DNA of 64,000 nucleotides from Streptomyces barkulensis (GCF_002843305.1 NZ_PGSG01000115.1:1-64000); one strand, 5' to 3'. Shown: positions 40,818 to 50,156, counted from the first letter of the stretch. Notes: generated by a model not told the origin, from the sequence alone. Numbers and translations: made by a program.

Positions 40818-43343
40818 CTACGGCGCCGCCACCGGGGCACCGGGCTCGGAAGGACCTGAGGGGCCTGAGGGACCCGACGGCCCCGACGGGCCCGGGGAGC
40901 CGGAGGAACCCGGCGCCCGGGAAGTGCGTCCGGCCGTGCCGCCGACGTCCTTCCCGCCGACTTCACCGCCTTCACCGCCTTCACCGTCCTCGCCGCCGAC
41001 CGCGATACCGCGCCGCTTGGAGACGTAGACCGCCCCGACGATGATCCCGAGGGCGAGGAGCGCGATGGCGGCCCGCACGCCGGCGCTGGCGTCGTCGCCG
41101 TAGCTGAGCTGCACCACGGCGGGCGCGATCAGCAGCGCCACCAGGTTCATCACCTTCAGCAGCGGGTTGATCGCGGGACCCGCGGTGTCCTTGAACGGGT
41201 CGCCGACCGTGTCGCCGATGACCGTCGCGGCGTGCGCCTCGCTGCCCTTGCCGCCGTGGTGCCCGTCCTCGACCAGTTTCTTGGCGTTGTCCCAGGCCCC
41301 GCCGGAGTTGGCGAGGAAGACCGCCATCAGCGTGCCCGCGCCGATGGCGCCGGCGAGGAACGAGCCGAGCGCGCCGACGCCGAGTGTGAAGCCGACCGCT
41401 ATGGGCGCCATGACGGCCAGCAGGCCGGGAGTGGCCAGTTCGCGCAGCGCGTCCTTGGTGCAGATGTCCACCACCCGGCCGTACTCGGGCTTCTCGCTGT
41501 AGTCCATGATCCCGGGCCGCTCGCGGAACTGGCGCCGCACCTCGAAGACCACCGAGCCCGCCGACCGGGAGACGGCGTTGATGGCCAGCCCGGAGAAGAG
41601 GAAGACGACGGAGGCCCCGAGGATCAGGCCGACCAGGTTGTTCGGCTGCGAGATGTCCAGGCTCAGGCCCAGCTCCCCGGCCCGGGCGCCCACGTCCGAC
41701 ACCGCGCCGGCGATCGCGTCGCGGTAGGAGCCGAAGAGGGCGGCGGCGGCCAGGACCGCGGTGGCGATGGCGATGCCCTTGGTGATGGCCTTGGTGGTGT
41801 TGCCCACCGCGTCGAGGTCGGTGAGCACCTGGGCGCCCGCACCCTCGACGTCACCGGACATCTCGGCGATGCCCTGGGCGTTGTCGGAGACCGGTCCGAA
41901 GGTGTCCATCGCGACGATGACGCCGACGGTGGTGAGCAGGCCGGTGCCCGCCAGGGCGACGGCGAACAGCGCCAGCATGATGGAGGCGCCGCCCAGCAGG
42001 AAGGCGCCGTAGACGCTGAGCGCGATCAGCAGCGCCGTGTAGACGGCGGACTCCAGACCGATGGAGATACCGGAGAGGACCACGGTGGCGGGACCGGTCA
42101 GCGAGGTCTTGCCGATGTCCCGCACGGGCCTGCGGCTCGGTTCGGTGAAGTAGCCGGTGAGCTGCTGGATCAGCGCGGCGAGCACGATGCCGATGGCGAC
42201 CGAGACCAGCGCGAAGACGCGCGGGTCGCCGTCGTGGCCGGCGATGGCGGTGTCGGTGACACCCTCCAGTTCGCCGAAGCTGCCCGGCAGGTGGACGAAC
42301 GCCGCGACGGCCACCAGGACCAGGGAGATCACCGCGGAGATGAAGAAGCCGCGGTTGATGGCGGTCATCCCGCTGCGGTCGGCGCGGCGCGGCGCGACCG
42401 CGAAGACGCCGATCATGGCGGTGAGGACGCCGATCGCCGGGACGAGCAGGGGGAAGGCCAGCCCCGCGTCGCCGAAGGCGACCGTGCCCAGGATGAGCGC
42501 GGCCACCAGGGTGACGGCGTAGGACTCGAAGAGGTCGGCGGCCATGCCCGCGCAGTCGCCGACGTTGTCGCCGACGTTGTCCGCGATGGTGGCGGCGTTG
42601 CGCGGGTCGTCCTCGGGGATGCCCTTCTCGACCTTGCCGACGAGGTCCGCGCCCACGTCGGCGGCCTTGGTGAAGATGCCGCCGCCCACTCGCATGAACA
42701 TCGCGATCAGGGCGGCTCCCAGACCGAAGCCCTCCAGCACCTTGGGCGCGTCGGCGGCGTAGACGAGCACCACGACGGCGGCCCCGAGCAGACCGAGGCC
42801 GACGGTGAACATGCCGACGACCCCGCCCGTACGGAAGGCGATCTTCATCGCCCGGTGGGACACCTCGGTCAGGTCCTTCGCGGGTTCTCCCTCACCGGGA
42901 GTCGCCTCCCGGGCGGCGGCCGCGACCCGTACGTTGCTGCGTACGGCCAGCCACATGCCGATATAGCCGGTGGCCGCCGAGAAAGCGGCACCGACCAGGA
43001 AGAACGCCGAGCGTCCGATTCGCTGTCCCATACCGTCGGCCGGGAGCAACATCAACAGGAAGAAGACCACGACGGCGAATATGCCGAGAGTGCGCAACTG
43101 CCGCGCGAGGTAGGCGTTCGCGCCTTCCTGTACGGCGGATGCGATCTCCTTCATGCTGTCGGTGCCCTCGCCCGCGGCGAGCACTTGACGTACCAGCACC
43201 ACGGCGACCGCCAGGGCTGCCGCGGCGACGAGCGCGATCACCAGCACCAGGCCGCGGTTGCCGCTGGTGAGCACGGCATCGGCCAGTTGTAGCCGGTCCT
43301 GGAAAGGCTGGAAAGCCTGCAAAGGGGTGTGGTGCCCCGCCAT
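40818..43343 (-). CDS. hppA: membrane-bound proton-pumping pyrophosphatase (K+-insensitive)
   Basis: An 841-residue membrane protein with about 16 spans. It hydrolyses pyrophosphate and pumps protons out. The PPi-binding segment GGIFTKAADVGADLVGKVEKG is present (about residues 210-230), with a following DDPRNAATIADNVGDNVGD (about 233-250). The motif GNTTKAITKGIA (about 505-516) has Lys in place of Ala, the mark of the K+-insensitive subfamily. A collagen-like GPSGPSGPS tail (last 30 residues) is unusual for the family. ATG 43343 has AAGGAGGA upstream; the frame is open to 44099 through unrelated DNA. It ends at a 26-bp hairpin. Confidence 0.93.
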   Translation of the reverse strand: MAGHHTPLQAFQPFQDRLQLADAVLTSGNRGLVLVIALVAAAALAVAVVLVRQVLAAGEGTDSMKEIASAVQEGANAYLARQLRTLGIFAVVVFFLLMLLPADGMGQRIGRSAFFLVGAAFSAATGYIGMWLAVRSNVRVAAAAREATPGEGEPAKDLTEVSHRAMKIAFRTGGVVGMFTVGLGLLGAAVVVLVYAADAPKVLEGFGLGAALIAMFMRVGGGIFTKAADVGADLVGKVEKGIPEDDPRNAATIADNVGDNVGDCAGMAADLFESYAVTLVAALILGTVAFGDAGLAFPLLVPAIGVLTAMIGVFAVAPRRADRSGMTAINRGFFISAVISLVLVAVAAFVHLPGSFGELEGVTDTAIAGHDGDPRVFALVSVAIGIVLAALIQQLTGYFTEPSRRPVRDIGKTSLTGPATVVLSGISIGLESAVYTALLIALSVYGAFLLGGASIMLALFAVALAGTGLLTTVGVIVAMDTFGPVSDNAQGIAEMSGDVEGAGAQVLTDLDAVGNTTKAITKGIAIATAVLAAAALFGSYRDAIAGAVSDVGARAGELGLSLDISQPNNLVGLILGASVVFLFSGLAINAVSRSAGSVVFEVRRQFRERPGIMDYSEKPEYGRVVDICTKDALRELATPGLLAVMAPIAVGFTLGVGALGSFLAGAIGAGTLMAVFLANSGGAWDNAKKLVEDGHHGGKGSEAHAATVIGDTVGDPFKDTAGPAINPLLKVMNLVALLIAPAVVQLSYGDDASAGVRAAIALLALGIIVGAVYVSKRRGIAVGGEDGEGGEGGEVGGKDVGGTAGRTSRAPGSSGSPGPSGPSGPSGPSGPSEPGAPVAAP

Positions 43344-43804
43344 TCGTCCTCCTTGACGTTTGGCACATGGGCGCGCGCAAGCACGCTCAGGCGTCCTGCT
43401 GCAAAGATGTGGACGGATTGTAGGGAGCTGCTTCGTCTCACAACAGAGTGCGGTATTTCCTGCCGGTCCGCACCCGCAAAGATCGAATAGCGGGCACCGG
43501 AGATAATTCCCCTGGACGGCCGAGATATTCCTCTCCGGCGACACGGAAGAAAAAGATCTCGGAATACCCGGGAGATCCCTGCCGGGGCGCGGGACGGATA
43601 TGCGCAGGCAGGCCGCGGCAGGGCGGGAGCGGGGGCGGCAGGGCGGGAGCGGGGGCGGCCGGGCCGGACAGGCGGAACGGACCGGACGGGGCCGGACATG
43701 GGACAGGCGCCCCGGTAAGGGGCGCCTGGGAGGGCTGGGAGGGCTCCGGGGGCCGGGAGAGCCAGGAAGCCGGTCGGCCGCGCGGGCGAACCCGCGCGGG
43801 ACGG
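43344..43804. other. hppA upstream region, no gene seen
   Basis: The stretch holds the hppA promoter side (an A/T-richer part at 43380-43570 with GGAGATAATT), a two-copy GC-rich tandem repeat of about 20 bp at 43616-43655, and a terminator at 43704-43728. I see no coding pattern. Confidence 0.6.
43704..43728 (-). terminator. 10-bp hairpin downstream of the anti-sigma gene
   Basis: CAGGCGCCCC at 43704-43713 pairs with GGGGCGCCTG at 43719-43728, loop GGTAA. It lies 77 bases past the stop of the minus-strand anti-sigma gene. Confidence 0.8.
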
Positions 43805-44236
43805 TCAGACGAGCGGCTCGGGGTTGGTCGGCCAGCTCATGCGGATCAGGCCGCCGCGCTCGTCGGCGGTCACCTCGACATCGTCCACCAGCCCGCTGAT
43901 CACCGCGAGCCCCATGTCGACCTCGTCGTCGCCCTCGGCGCCGTCCGCGCCCTCGGGAGAAGTGCGGGCCGCGCCCCGCGCCGCCTGGGGAACGTCGTCG
44001 CCCACCTCGATGCGGAAGACCTTCTCGTCCTCGGTCAGCGCCACCCGGACGGGTGTGCCGAGATCGTGGCCGGTGTGAAGACCGACCGCTCTGCTGCACG
44101 CCTCACCCACCGCGAGCCGTACCTCGTCCAGTACGGCGTCGTCGACACCGGCCCGGCGCGCGACGGCGGCCGCCACCAGGCGCGCCGTCCTCACATGCTC
44201 GGGCAGCGCGCTGAAGCGCAGTTCGACGGTGGCCAT
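43805..44236 (-). CDS. anti-sigma-factor-like ATP-binding protein, BldG partner
   Basis: A 143-residue HATPase of the RsbW/SpoIIAB type. The ATP-binding N-box DEVRLAVGEACSRAV is at about residues 38-52, the G1-type segment DMGLAVISGLVDDV at about 107-120. An acidic insert (EGADGAEGDDE) precedes it. In S. coelicolor the gene after bldG (SCO3548) encodes such an anti-sigma factor, and BldG binds it (recalled). ATG 44236 has GAGGGGG upstream. The gap to bldG holds a strong hairpin, consistent with both single- and two-gene transcripts. Confidence 0.9.
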   Translation of the reverse strand: MATVELRFSALPEHVRTARLVAAAVARRAGVDDAVLDEVRLAVGEACSRAVGLHTGHDLGTPVRVALTEDEKVFRIEVGDDVPQAARGAARTSPEGADGAEGDDEVDMGLAVISGLVDDVEVTADERGGLIRMSWPTNPEPLV

Positions 44237-44293
44237 GCCATCCCCCTCGGTAATGCCTGCGGTCACCCGGTGACCTGCTGCCTGACGGCCGTT

Positions 44294-44334
44294 CAGGGGC
44301 GCCGGACCGGTCAGGTGCCGGTCCGGCGCCCCTG
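44294..44334 (-). terminator. 17-bp hairpin between bldG and the anti-sigma gene
   Basis: Bases 44294-44310 pair perfectly with 44318-44334 around TCAGGTG. Read from bldG, it would stop most transcripts and let some through to the anti-sigma gene, setting antagonist above anti-sigma protein. Confidence 0.85.
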
Positions 44335-44366
44335 CGCGCCTTGTGCGAGCTTGTTCGGCTCGGCTC

Positions 44367-44708
44367 TCAGTCGGTGGCCGCCACGGCCTCGTCGACCGAG
44401 GTGTGGATGGGGAACACCTTGGTCAGGCCGGTGATACGGAAGATCTTGAGAATGCGCTCCTGGTTGCAGACCAGACGCAGAGATCCCTCGTGGGCGCGTA
44501 CGCGCTTGAGTCCGCCGACGAGCACACCGAGGCCGGTGGAGTCGAGGAAGTCAACGCCCTCCATGTCCACGACCAGGTGGTAGCTGCCGTCGTTCACCAG
44601 CTCGACCAGCTGCTCGCGCAGCTTGGGCGCGGTGTATACATCGATCTCGCCACCCACCGAGACGATCGTGCGATCGCCGACGGTACGGGTCGACAGGGAC
44701 AGGTCCAC
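44367..44708 (-). CDS. bldG: anti-sigma factor antagonist BldG
   Basis: A 113-residue STAS-domain protein that is nearly identical to S. coelicolor BldG as I recall it. The phosphorylation site is Ser57 in FLDSTGLGVL; the conserved VDMEGVDF lies just before. Unphosphorylated BldG releases sigma factors from anti-sigma proteins and is needed for aerial hyphae and antibiotics. The GTG start follows GGAGG. It is followed by a hairpin and the anti-sigma gene, and stands divergent from the helicase gene with about 215 bp between, room for the long bldG leader. Confidence 0.96.
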   Translation of the reverse strand: MDLSLSTRTVGDRTIVSVGGEIDVYTAPKLREQLVELVNDGSYHLVVDMEGVDFLDSTGLGVLVGGLKRVRAHEGSLRLVCNQERILKIFRITGLTKVFPIHTSVDEAVAATD

Positions 44709-44924
44709 AGATCCTCCAGCACCTTGCTATCGAGCGGTCCGCCCCCTTGGCACCTCCCCACCGGAAGGTGAGGACGGGCCATCCCCACCGGACGTGGGGA
44801 GGTCGTCTCCCCGCCGAAGGTAGAGGACGGATCGGCAGCCGCAGAAGCATTCAATCACTTACCCGGGGGCCTGCACGACGCCTTGCGGCCATTGTCCGTC
44901 GCGCCGGTGACACACTCGATTCCG

Positions 44925-47336
44925 ATGGCCACCAACCACCGTGCGGCGTCCGCAGGCGCACATCCCCCGTCCCCGTCTCCCCGAGCGGTCCTCGAAAGCC
45001 TCGCCGCGGGGGCCGACCGGGCCGTGCGCATCACCCATGTGGAGCACCTGCCCCCGAGGAACGGTCGTCATGCGGACTGGCCTGGTCGGATTCGGCCGGA
45101 AGTGGTCGCCGCGATCCGCGCCGCCGGCATCGACCGTCCATGGGAGCACCAGGCCCGTGCCGCCGAGCACGCGCTGCGGGGAGAATCGGTGGTGGTCGCC
45201 ACCGGTACGGCGTCGGGCAAGTCGCTGGCCTATCTGGCCCCGGTGCTCAGCGTGCTGCTGGAGGGCGCGCAGGCTCCGAACGGGCGCGGCGCCACCACCC
45301 TCTACCTCGCCCCGACCAAGGCACTGGCCTCCGACCAGCGGCGGGCCGTGAGCGAACTGGCCGCGCCGCTGGGCAGCGCCGTCCGCCCGGCGGTCTACGA
45401 CGGGGACACCCCCGTCGAGGAGCGCGAGTGGGTGCGGCGGTACGCCAACCACGTGCTCACCAACCCCGACATGCTGCACCGCGGGATACTCCCCGCCCAC
45501 CCCCGCTGGTCCTCCTTCCTGCGCGCCCTGCGGTATGTGGTCGTCGACGAGTGCCACACCTACCGCGGCGTGTTCGGCTCCCATGTCGCCCAGGTACTGC
45601 GCCGACTGCGGCGCGTGTGCGCCCGCCACGGCTCCGAGCCGGTCTTCCTGCTGGCCTCCGCGACCGCCGCCGAGCCGGGCGAGGCGGCCACCCGTCTCAC
45701 CGGCCTGCCCGTCACCGAGATCACTCAGGACGCCTCCCCGCGCGGCGAGGTGGTCTTCGCCCTCTGGGAGCCCCCGCTGACGGAGATGCACGGCGAGCGC
45801 GGCGCCCCGGTACGACGGACCGCCACCGCCGAGGCCGCCGACCTCCTGACCGACCTCGCCGTCCAGGGCGTGCGGACCGTCGCCTTCGTACGCTCCCGGC
45901 GCGGCGCCGAGCTGATCTCGGTGATCGCCCGGGAGCGGCTGTCGGAGGTGGACCGCGCCCTGGCGGGGCGGGTCGCCGCCTACCGGGGCGGCTACCTGCC
46001 GGAGGAACGCCGCGCCCTGGAGCGGTCCCTGCACTCCGGTGAACTCCTCGGGCTGGCCGCCACCACCGCGCTCGAACTCGGCATCGACGTGTCCGGTCTC
46101 GACGCCGTGATCCTGGCCGGCTATCCCGGCACCCGCGCCTCCCTGTGGCAGCAGGCCGGGCGCGCCGGACGCGCGGGCCAGGGCGCCCTGGCCGTCCTCG
46201 TCGCCCGGGACGACCCGCTGGACACCTACCTCGTCCACCACCCCGACGCGATCTTCCGCCGCCCCGTGGAGTCCACCGTCCTGGACCCGGACAACCCCTA
46301 CGTCCTCACCCCCCATCTGTGCGCCGCGGCGGCGGAGGCACCGCTCACCGAGGCGGACTTCGAAATGTTCGGGCCGTCCGTGCCCGAGCTGATGCCGCTC
46401 CTGGAGCGGCGCGGACTGCTGCGCCGCCGCGGGACGGGCTGGTACTGGACCCGCCGCGAGCGGGCCGCCGACCTCACCGACATCCGCGGCCAGGGCGGCC
46501 GGCCCGTCCAGGTGGTGGAGGACGGCACCGGGCGGCTGCTGGGCACGGTCGACGCCGCGGCGGCCCACACCACCGTCCACGACGGCGCGGTCCACCTCCA
46601 TCAGGGCCGCACCTATGTGGTCCGCCGCCTCGACCTGGAGGACTCGGTCGCCCTGGTGGAGGAGGCGAGCCCGCCCTGGACGACGATGGCCAGGGACACC
46701 ACCTCGGTCTCCGTGCTGGAGACCGACACCGAGATCCCCTGGGGCGAGGCACGGCTGTGTTTCGGTTCGGTCGAGGTCACCAACCAGGTCGTCTCCTATC
46801 TGCGCCGCAGGCTCGTCACCGGCGAGGTGCTCGGGGAGTCCAAACTGGACCTGCCGCCGCGCACCCTGCGCACCCGCGCGGTGTGGTGGACGGTCACCGA
46901 GGACCAGCTCGACGCCGCCCGGATCGGCCCCGAGGTGCTGCCCGGCGCCCTGCACGCCGCCGAGCACGCCTCCATCGGCATGCTGCCGCTCTTCGCCACC
47001 TGCGACCGCTGGGACATCGGCGGCGTCTCGGTGCCGCTGCACCCCGACACCCTGCTGCCGACGGTCTTCGTCTACGACGGGCACCCAGGCGGCGCGGGCT
47101 TCGCCGAACGCGCCTTCCACACCGCCCGCGACTGGCTGACCGCGACCCGCCGGGCCATCGCCGCGTGCGAGTGCGACAACGGCTGCCCGTCGTGCATCCA
47201 GTCGCCCAAGTGCGGCAACGGCAACGACCCCCTGCACAAGCGCGGCGCGGTACGGCTCCTCACGGAGCTGCTGCGGCAGGCCCCGCCCGAGCCCTCACCC
47301 CGGCGGAGTACGGACCCGCCCGCGCCCGCACCGTGA
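44925..47336 (+). CDS. MrfA/YprA-type DEAD/DEAH helicase with C-terminal Cys4 (DUF1998) domain
   Basis: An 803-residue superfamily 2 helicase. Walker A VVATGTASGKSLAYL is at about residues 90-104, motif II VVDECHTY at about 205 (DECH), SAT in LLASATAAEP at about 240 and motif VI QQAGRAGRAGQ at about 408. The C-terminus has the MZB/DUF1998 zinc site CECDNGCPSCIQSPKC (about 746-761). This is the layout of B. subtilis MrfA, which helps repair mitomycin damage, and of M. tuberculosis Rv3649. ATG 44925 lacks a ribosome site, so it may be read from a leaderless transcript. The 3' end overlaps the last tad gene by 77 bp. Confidence 0.88.
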   Translation: MATNHRAASAGAHPPSPSPRAVLESLAAGADRAVRITHVEHLPPRNGRHADWPGRIRPEVVAAIRAAGIDRPWEHQARAAEHALRGESVVVATGTASGKSLAYLAPVLSVLLEGAQAPNGRGATTLYLAPTKALASDQRRAVSELAAPLGSAVRPAVYDGDTPVEEREWVRRYANHVLTNPDMLHRGILPAHPRWSSFLRALRYVVVDECHTYRGVFGSHVAQVLRRLRRVCARHGSEPVFLLASATAAEPGEAATRLTGLPVTEITQDASPRGEVVFALWEPPLTEMHGERGAPVRRTATAEAADLLTDLAVQGVRTVAFVRSRRGAELISVIARERLSEVDRALAGRVAAYRGGYLPEERRALERSLHSGELLGLAATTALELGIDVSGLDAVILAGYPGTRASLWQQAGRAGRAGQGALAVLVARDDPLDTYLVHHPDAIFRRPVESTVLDPDNPYVLTPHLCAAAAEAPLTEADFEMFGPSVPELMPLLERRGLLRRRGTGWYWTRRERAADLTDIRGQGGRPVQVVEDGTGRLLGTVDAAAAHTTVHDGAVHLHQGRTYVVRRLDLEDSVALVEEASPPWTTMARDTTSVSVLETDTEIPWGEARLCFGSVEVTNQVVSYLRRRLVTGEVLGESKLDLPPRTLRTRAVWWTVTEDQLDAARIGPEVLPGALHAAEHASIGMLPLFATCDRWDIGGVSVPLHPDTLLPTVFVYDGHPGGAGFAERAFHTARDWLTATRRAIAACECDNGCPSCIQSPKCGNGNDPLHKRGAVRLLTELLRQAPPEPSPRRSTDPPAPAP

Positions 47337-47640
47337 GGTCCGCGATCTCCTCCCGCACCTGGCAGCGCACCACCCTCGCCCGCTGCGCGGCGGCCACCCG
47401 CCGCGCGGCGTCGCATGCCTCCTGAGCGCCCCGAAGAGCGTGATCGGCCGCCGCGAGCGCCGCCGCGTCCGCCGCCGCGCCCGCGCGATGGCGCGTGACG
47501 ACGGCCTGCCCCAGTGCCAGTACGCCCGCCGCCACCGTGCACAGCACCAGTCCGCACAGCGCGGCCCACACCGTGGCCGAACCCCGCTCCCCGGATCGGA
47601 CGCCTCCGCGAGGTGGCCGGCGATCATCCCGGTTCCGCAT
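47260..47640 (-). CDS. TadE-like pseudopilin (Rv3654c type)
   Basis: A 126-residue protein. After a short basic part it has the TadE-type segment SGERGSATVWAALCGLVL (about residues 17-34), a membrane helix following a Gly-Ser cleavage-like site, then an Ala/Arg-rich helix. It is the last gene of the tad operon and its ATG overlaps the stop of the TadE gene. It resembles M. tuberculosis Rv3654c. It converges with the helicase gene, overlapping it by 77 bp. Confidence 0.8.
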   Translation of the reverse strand: MRNRDDRRPPRGGVRSGERGSATVWAALCGLVLCTVAAGVLALGQAVVTRHRAGAAADAAALAAADHALRGAQEACDAARRVAAAQRARVVRCQVREEIADLTVRARAGPYSAGVRARAGPAAAAP

Positions 47641-47986
47641 ACGCCACCGCCTCGGCTTCCAGTTCCACGCCCAGCGGACCGGGGCCGGCCGCCCTCGCCG
47701 TGACCCGTACCCGCACCAGATCGCCCTCCCGGGACGTCCGCAGCCCCGCTCCCCGCGGGGCGACCTCCCGCACGGCCCGGTGGATCCTCTCGGGCGGCTC
47801 GCCCCTCGCCGCCGCCCGCGCTCCCGCGCCCGCCGCGTCCACACAACGGACCTGTGCGACCACCGCCGCCCCGCCCCACAGCAGCAGACCGAGCAGCGCG
47901 ATCAGGGAGGGCACCACCACGGCGGTCTCCGCGGTGACATAGCCCTGGTCCCGCCTTTCAGAAGCCCGCCTTTCAGAAGCCCGCAT
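47624..47986 (-). CDS. TadE-family pilus protein
   Basis: A 120-residue TadE-like minor pilin. RDQGYVTAETAVVVPSLIALLGLLLW (about residues 12-37) contains the Glu that follows prepilin cleavage in TadE proteins, then a membrane helix. The rest is a short periplasmic-type domain. The start carries a duplicated RASERRASERR encoded by a 15-bp tandem repeat (47950-47980). It overlaps both neighbours. Confidence 0.82.
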   Translation of the reverse strand: MRASERRASERRDQGYVTAETAVVVPSLIALLGLLLWGGAAVVAQVRCVDAAGAGARAAARGEPPERIHRAVREVAPRGAGLRTSREGDLVRVRVTARAAGPGPLGVELEAEAVAYAEPG

Positions 47987-48272
47987 CGAGCGCCCGCTCG
48001 ATCAGCTGCCGCATCGCCGTGGAGACCGGGCCGCTGGTGACGATCTTGTAGAGCACCGCCGCGAAACCCGCGGCGGCGATCGTGCCCACCGCGTACTCCG
48101 CGGTGCTCATCCCGGCCTGTGCGTCCCGGCCCCGGACTCCGCGCGTTCTCCGGCCGAGCCACGCCGCCGTCCGCCCCTGCCCGCTCCGTGCCCGCAACAC
48201 CCGTGCCCGTACCGCTCGTGTCCGCACCGCTCGTGTCCGCACCGCTCGTCCTTCCGTCGTTCGTCCCCACAT
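47973..48272 (-). CDS. Flp-type major pilin (DUF4244)
   Basis: A 99-residue prepilin. The cleavage and pilin motif AGMSTAEYAVGTIAAAGFAA begins at about residue 53; the mature part would be about 45 residues with one membrane helix, as in actinobacterial DUF4244/Flp pilins. The leader is unusually long and carries an RAVRT repeat encoded by three copies of a 15-bp unit (48213-48253). GGAGAGCGGG precedes ATG 48272. It should be the main subunit of the Tad pilus. Confidence 0.82.
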   Translation of the reverse strand: MWGRTTEGRAVRTRAVRTRAVRARVLRARSGQGRTAAWLGRRTRGVRGRDAQAGMSTAEYAVGTIAAAGFAAVLYKIVTSGPVSTAMRQLIERALDAGF

Positions 48273-48342
48273 GACCCGCTCTCCGTCTCGCCGTCCGTCC
48301 TGTCGGCCGCACCCACCGCGGGCGCGGCCCGTACCGCGCGGT

Positions 48343-49239
48343 TCACAGCAGCGACCGCGCCAGACCGATGACCACCGGGACCACCCCCGCCAGCAGGAAG
48401 GCGGGCAGGAAGCACAGCCCCAGCGGTCCGGTGACCAGGACCGCGGCCCGCCGTGCCCGCCCGGTGGCCGCCCGGGCCCGCCGGGCCCGGCACTCGGCGG
48501 CCAGGCGGCCCACCGGCTCCACCGCGGGCACGCCGGTCGTCGCCGCCCGTTCCATGCACCGGGCCAGTTCCGCCGCTCCCGGCAGTCCGCCCAGCCGCGC
48601 CCAGACGGCCGCCGGGTCGCCGCCGAGCCTCAGTTCGGCCGAGGCCCGCACCAGTCCCTCACCGAGCGGACCGCCAACCGAGCCCCCCACCGCGCCGGCC
48701 GCCTCGCCCGGCCCCGATCCGGCCGCCAGACAGGCGGCCAGCAGTTCCGCGGTGATCGGCAGTTGTCCGGTCACCGCCGACCCGACACCCGCGGAACCCT
48801 CTGTATCCTTTTCGTTCACATATGATCTTTTCGCGGTGTTTCCTCGCGCCCCCCTGTCTCGCAGCAGGCACCGCACCCCGTACGCCGCCACCGCCCCGAG
48901 CAGACAGCCGACCGGACCTCCGACCAGGGCGACCCCCAGAGCGACGGCCCCGGCCATCGCGGCCGCCTCCCGGACCGGCGATCGCCGCACGCCGATCACG
49001 CGCAGCACTCTCCGCACCCCGGCCCCGGTGCCGGATCCGACCCCGACCCCGGACCCGGACCCGGACCCCAGCAGTTCCACCGGCCGGCCTCGGCGGCGCC
49101 GCACCCGGCCGGCCGCCGACGCCCCGCCGGCCAGACACAGCGCCACGGCCGACAGAGACAGCGCGGGCAGCGGCGACAGAGGCGACGAGGAGAGCTCCGC
49201 ACACGTTGTCCACACACTGTGGACAAAGCCGCCACTCAT
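48343..49239 (-). CDS. tadC: Tad pilus inner-membrane protein TadC
   Basis: A 298-residue type II secretion F-domain protein. There are hydrophobic segments at about residues 20-40, 92-125 and 270-295 and a T2SSF core with LPITAELLAACLAAGSGPGEA at about 160-180. TadC and TadB form the platform of the Tad machine. Gly/Ser-rich repeats (GSGSGSGVGVGSGTG) lie near residue 60. The ATG overlaps the TadB stop (ATGA). Confidence 0.82.
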   Translation of the reverse strand: MSGGFVHSVWTTCAELSSSPLSPLPALSLSAVALCLAGGASAAGRVRRRRGRPVELLGSGSGSGVGVGSGTGAGVRRVLRVIGVRRSPVREAAAMAGAVALGVALVGGPVGCLLGAVAAYGVRCLLRDRGARGNTAKRSYVNEKDTEGSAGVGSAVTGQLPITAELLAACLAAGSGPGEAAGAVGGSVGGPLGEGLVRASAELRLGGDPAAVWARLGGLPGAAELARCMERAATTGVPAVEPVGRLAAECRARRARAATGRARRAAVLVTGPLGLCFLPAFLLAGVVPVVIGLARSLL

Positions 49240-50156
49240 CTCCGCCCGCCCTCCTCCGCCCTCCGGACGATCCTGGAAACCCACGCCAGCCCGGCCCACT
49301 CCAGCAGCCCGGCACCGGCCAGGCAGGCCCACCCGGCAGGGCTGTGGAGCAGCACGTGCAGCGGTCTCGCCCCCATCGCACCGCCCAGCAGCAGCCCGAA
49401 GAGCGGCAGCAGAGCCAGGACGAGCGCCGTGGAACGCGGCCCCGCCAACTGGGCGCGCAACTCCTCCCGCCGGTCGCGCTCCGCCCGCAGCGAACCGGCC
49501 ACCCGGTCCAGCCCGTCCGCGAGGCCGGCGCCCCCGTCCACCGCCACCTGCCAGCAGGCGGCCATCCCGCCGAGTCCTTCCGCCCCCTCCTGCCGGGCCG
49601 CCTGCCGGAGTGCCCCCGGTACATCCCCTCCGAAGCGGGCGGCCGCCAGCACCACCGCTCCGGTGTCCCCGAAGCCGGGCATGCCCGTCGCCAGCAGAGC
49701 CCGCTCGGGCGTACGGCCCGCCCGCAGCTCGCCTGCGACCGACGAGCACAGGGCGATGACGGCGGCCTCCCTCACCGCCCCCACACGGCGCCGCTCCCGT
49801 GCGCGCAACCGGCGGCCGAGCAGCGGCACCGCCACCGCACCGGCCAGCAGCGGCAGCACCGACTCCCCCAGTAGCGCCAGCAGGGCGCCTCCCACCGGAC
49901 ACCACCCCGCAGGACCCACCCGGGCCCCGAACCCGCGCACCGTCCGGGCGACCGCCCCCACGGCACCGGCTGTCGGACCGCCCCACCGGGACACCGGTTC
50001 GGCACCGTCGGTGCACAGCAGCCGGGCTCTCCGCAGCCCCTCACCGGGGCGGCCCGGCAGCCGGCTCATCGCTTTGGCGCACACCATCGCCGCGCACAGC
50101 GAACCCGCGTACACCACCTCGGGCTGCGCACCGGCCTGCGCTCCGGCCGCCGTCAC
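49236..50156 (-). CDS. tadB: Tad pilus inner-membrane protein TadB
   Basis: A 306-residue T2SSF protein with hydrophobic segments near residues 15-30, 90-115 and 250-290. The F-domain carries VIALCSSVAGELRAGRTPERAL at about 137-158. GTG 50156 overlaps the TadA stop (GTGA). Together with TadC it would form the membrane platform through which the TadA ATPase drives pilin assembly. Confidence 0.82.
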   Translation of the reverse strand: MTAAGAQAGAQPEVVYAGSLCAAMVCAKAMSRLPGRPGEGLRRARLLCTDGAEPVSRWGGPTAGAVGAVARTVRGFGARVGPAGWCPVGGALLALLGESVLPLLAGAVAVPLLGRRLRARERRRVGAVREAAVIALCSSVAGELRAGRTPERALLATGMPGFGDTGAVVLAAARFGGDVPGALRQAARQEGAEGLGGMAACWQVAVDGGAGLADGLDRVAGSLRAERDRREELRAQLAGPRSTALVLALLPLFGLLLGGAMGARPLHVLLHSPAGWACLAGAGLLEWAGLAWVSRIVRRAEEGGRR

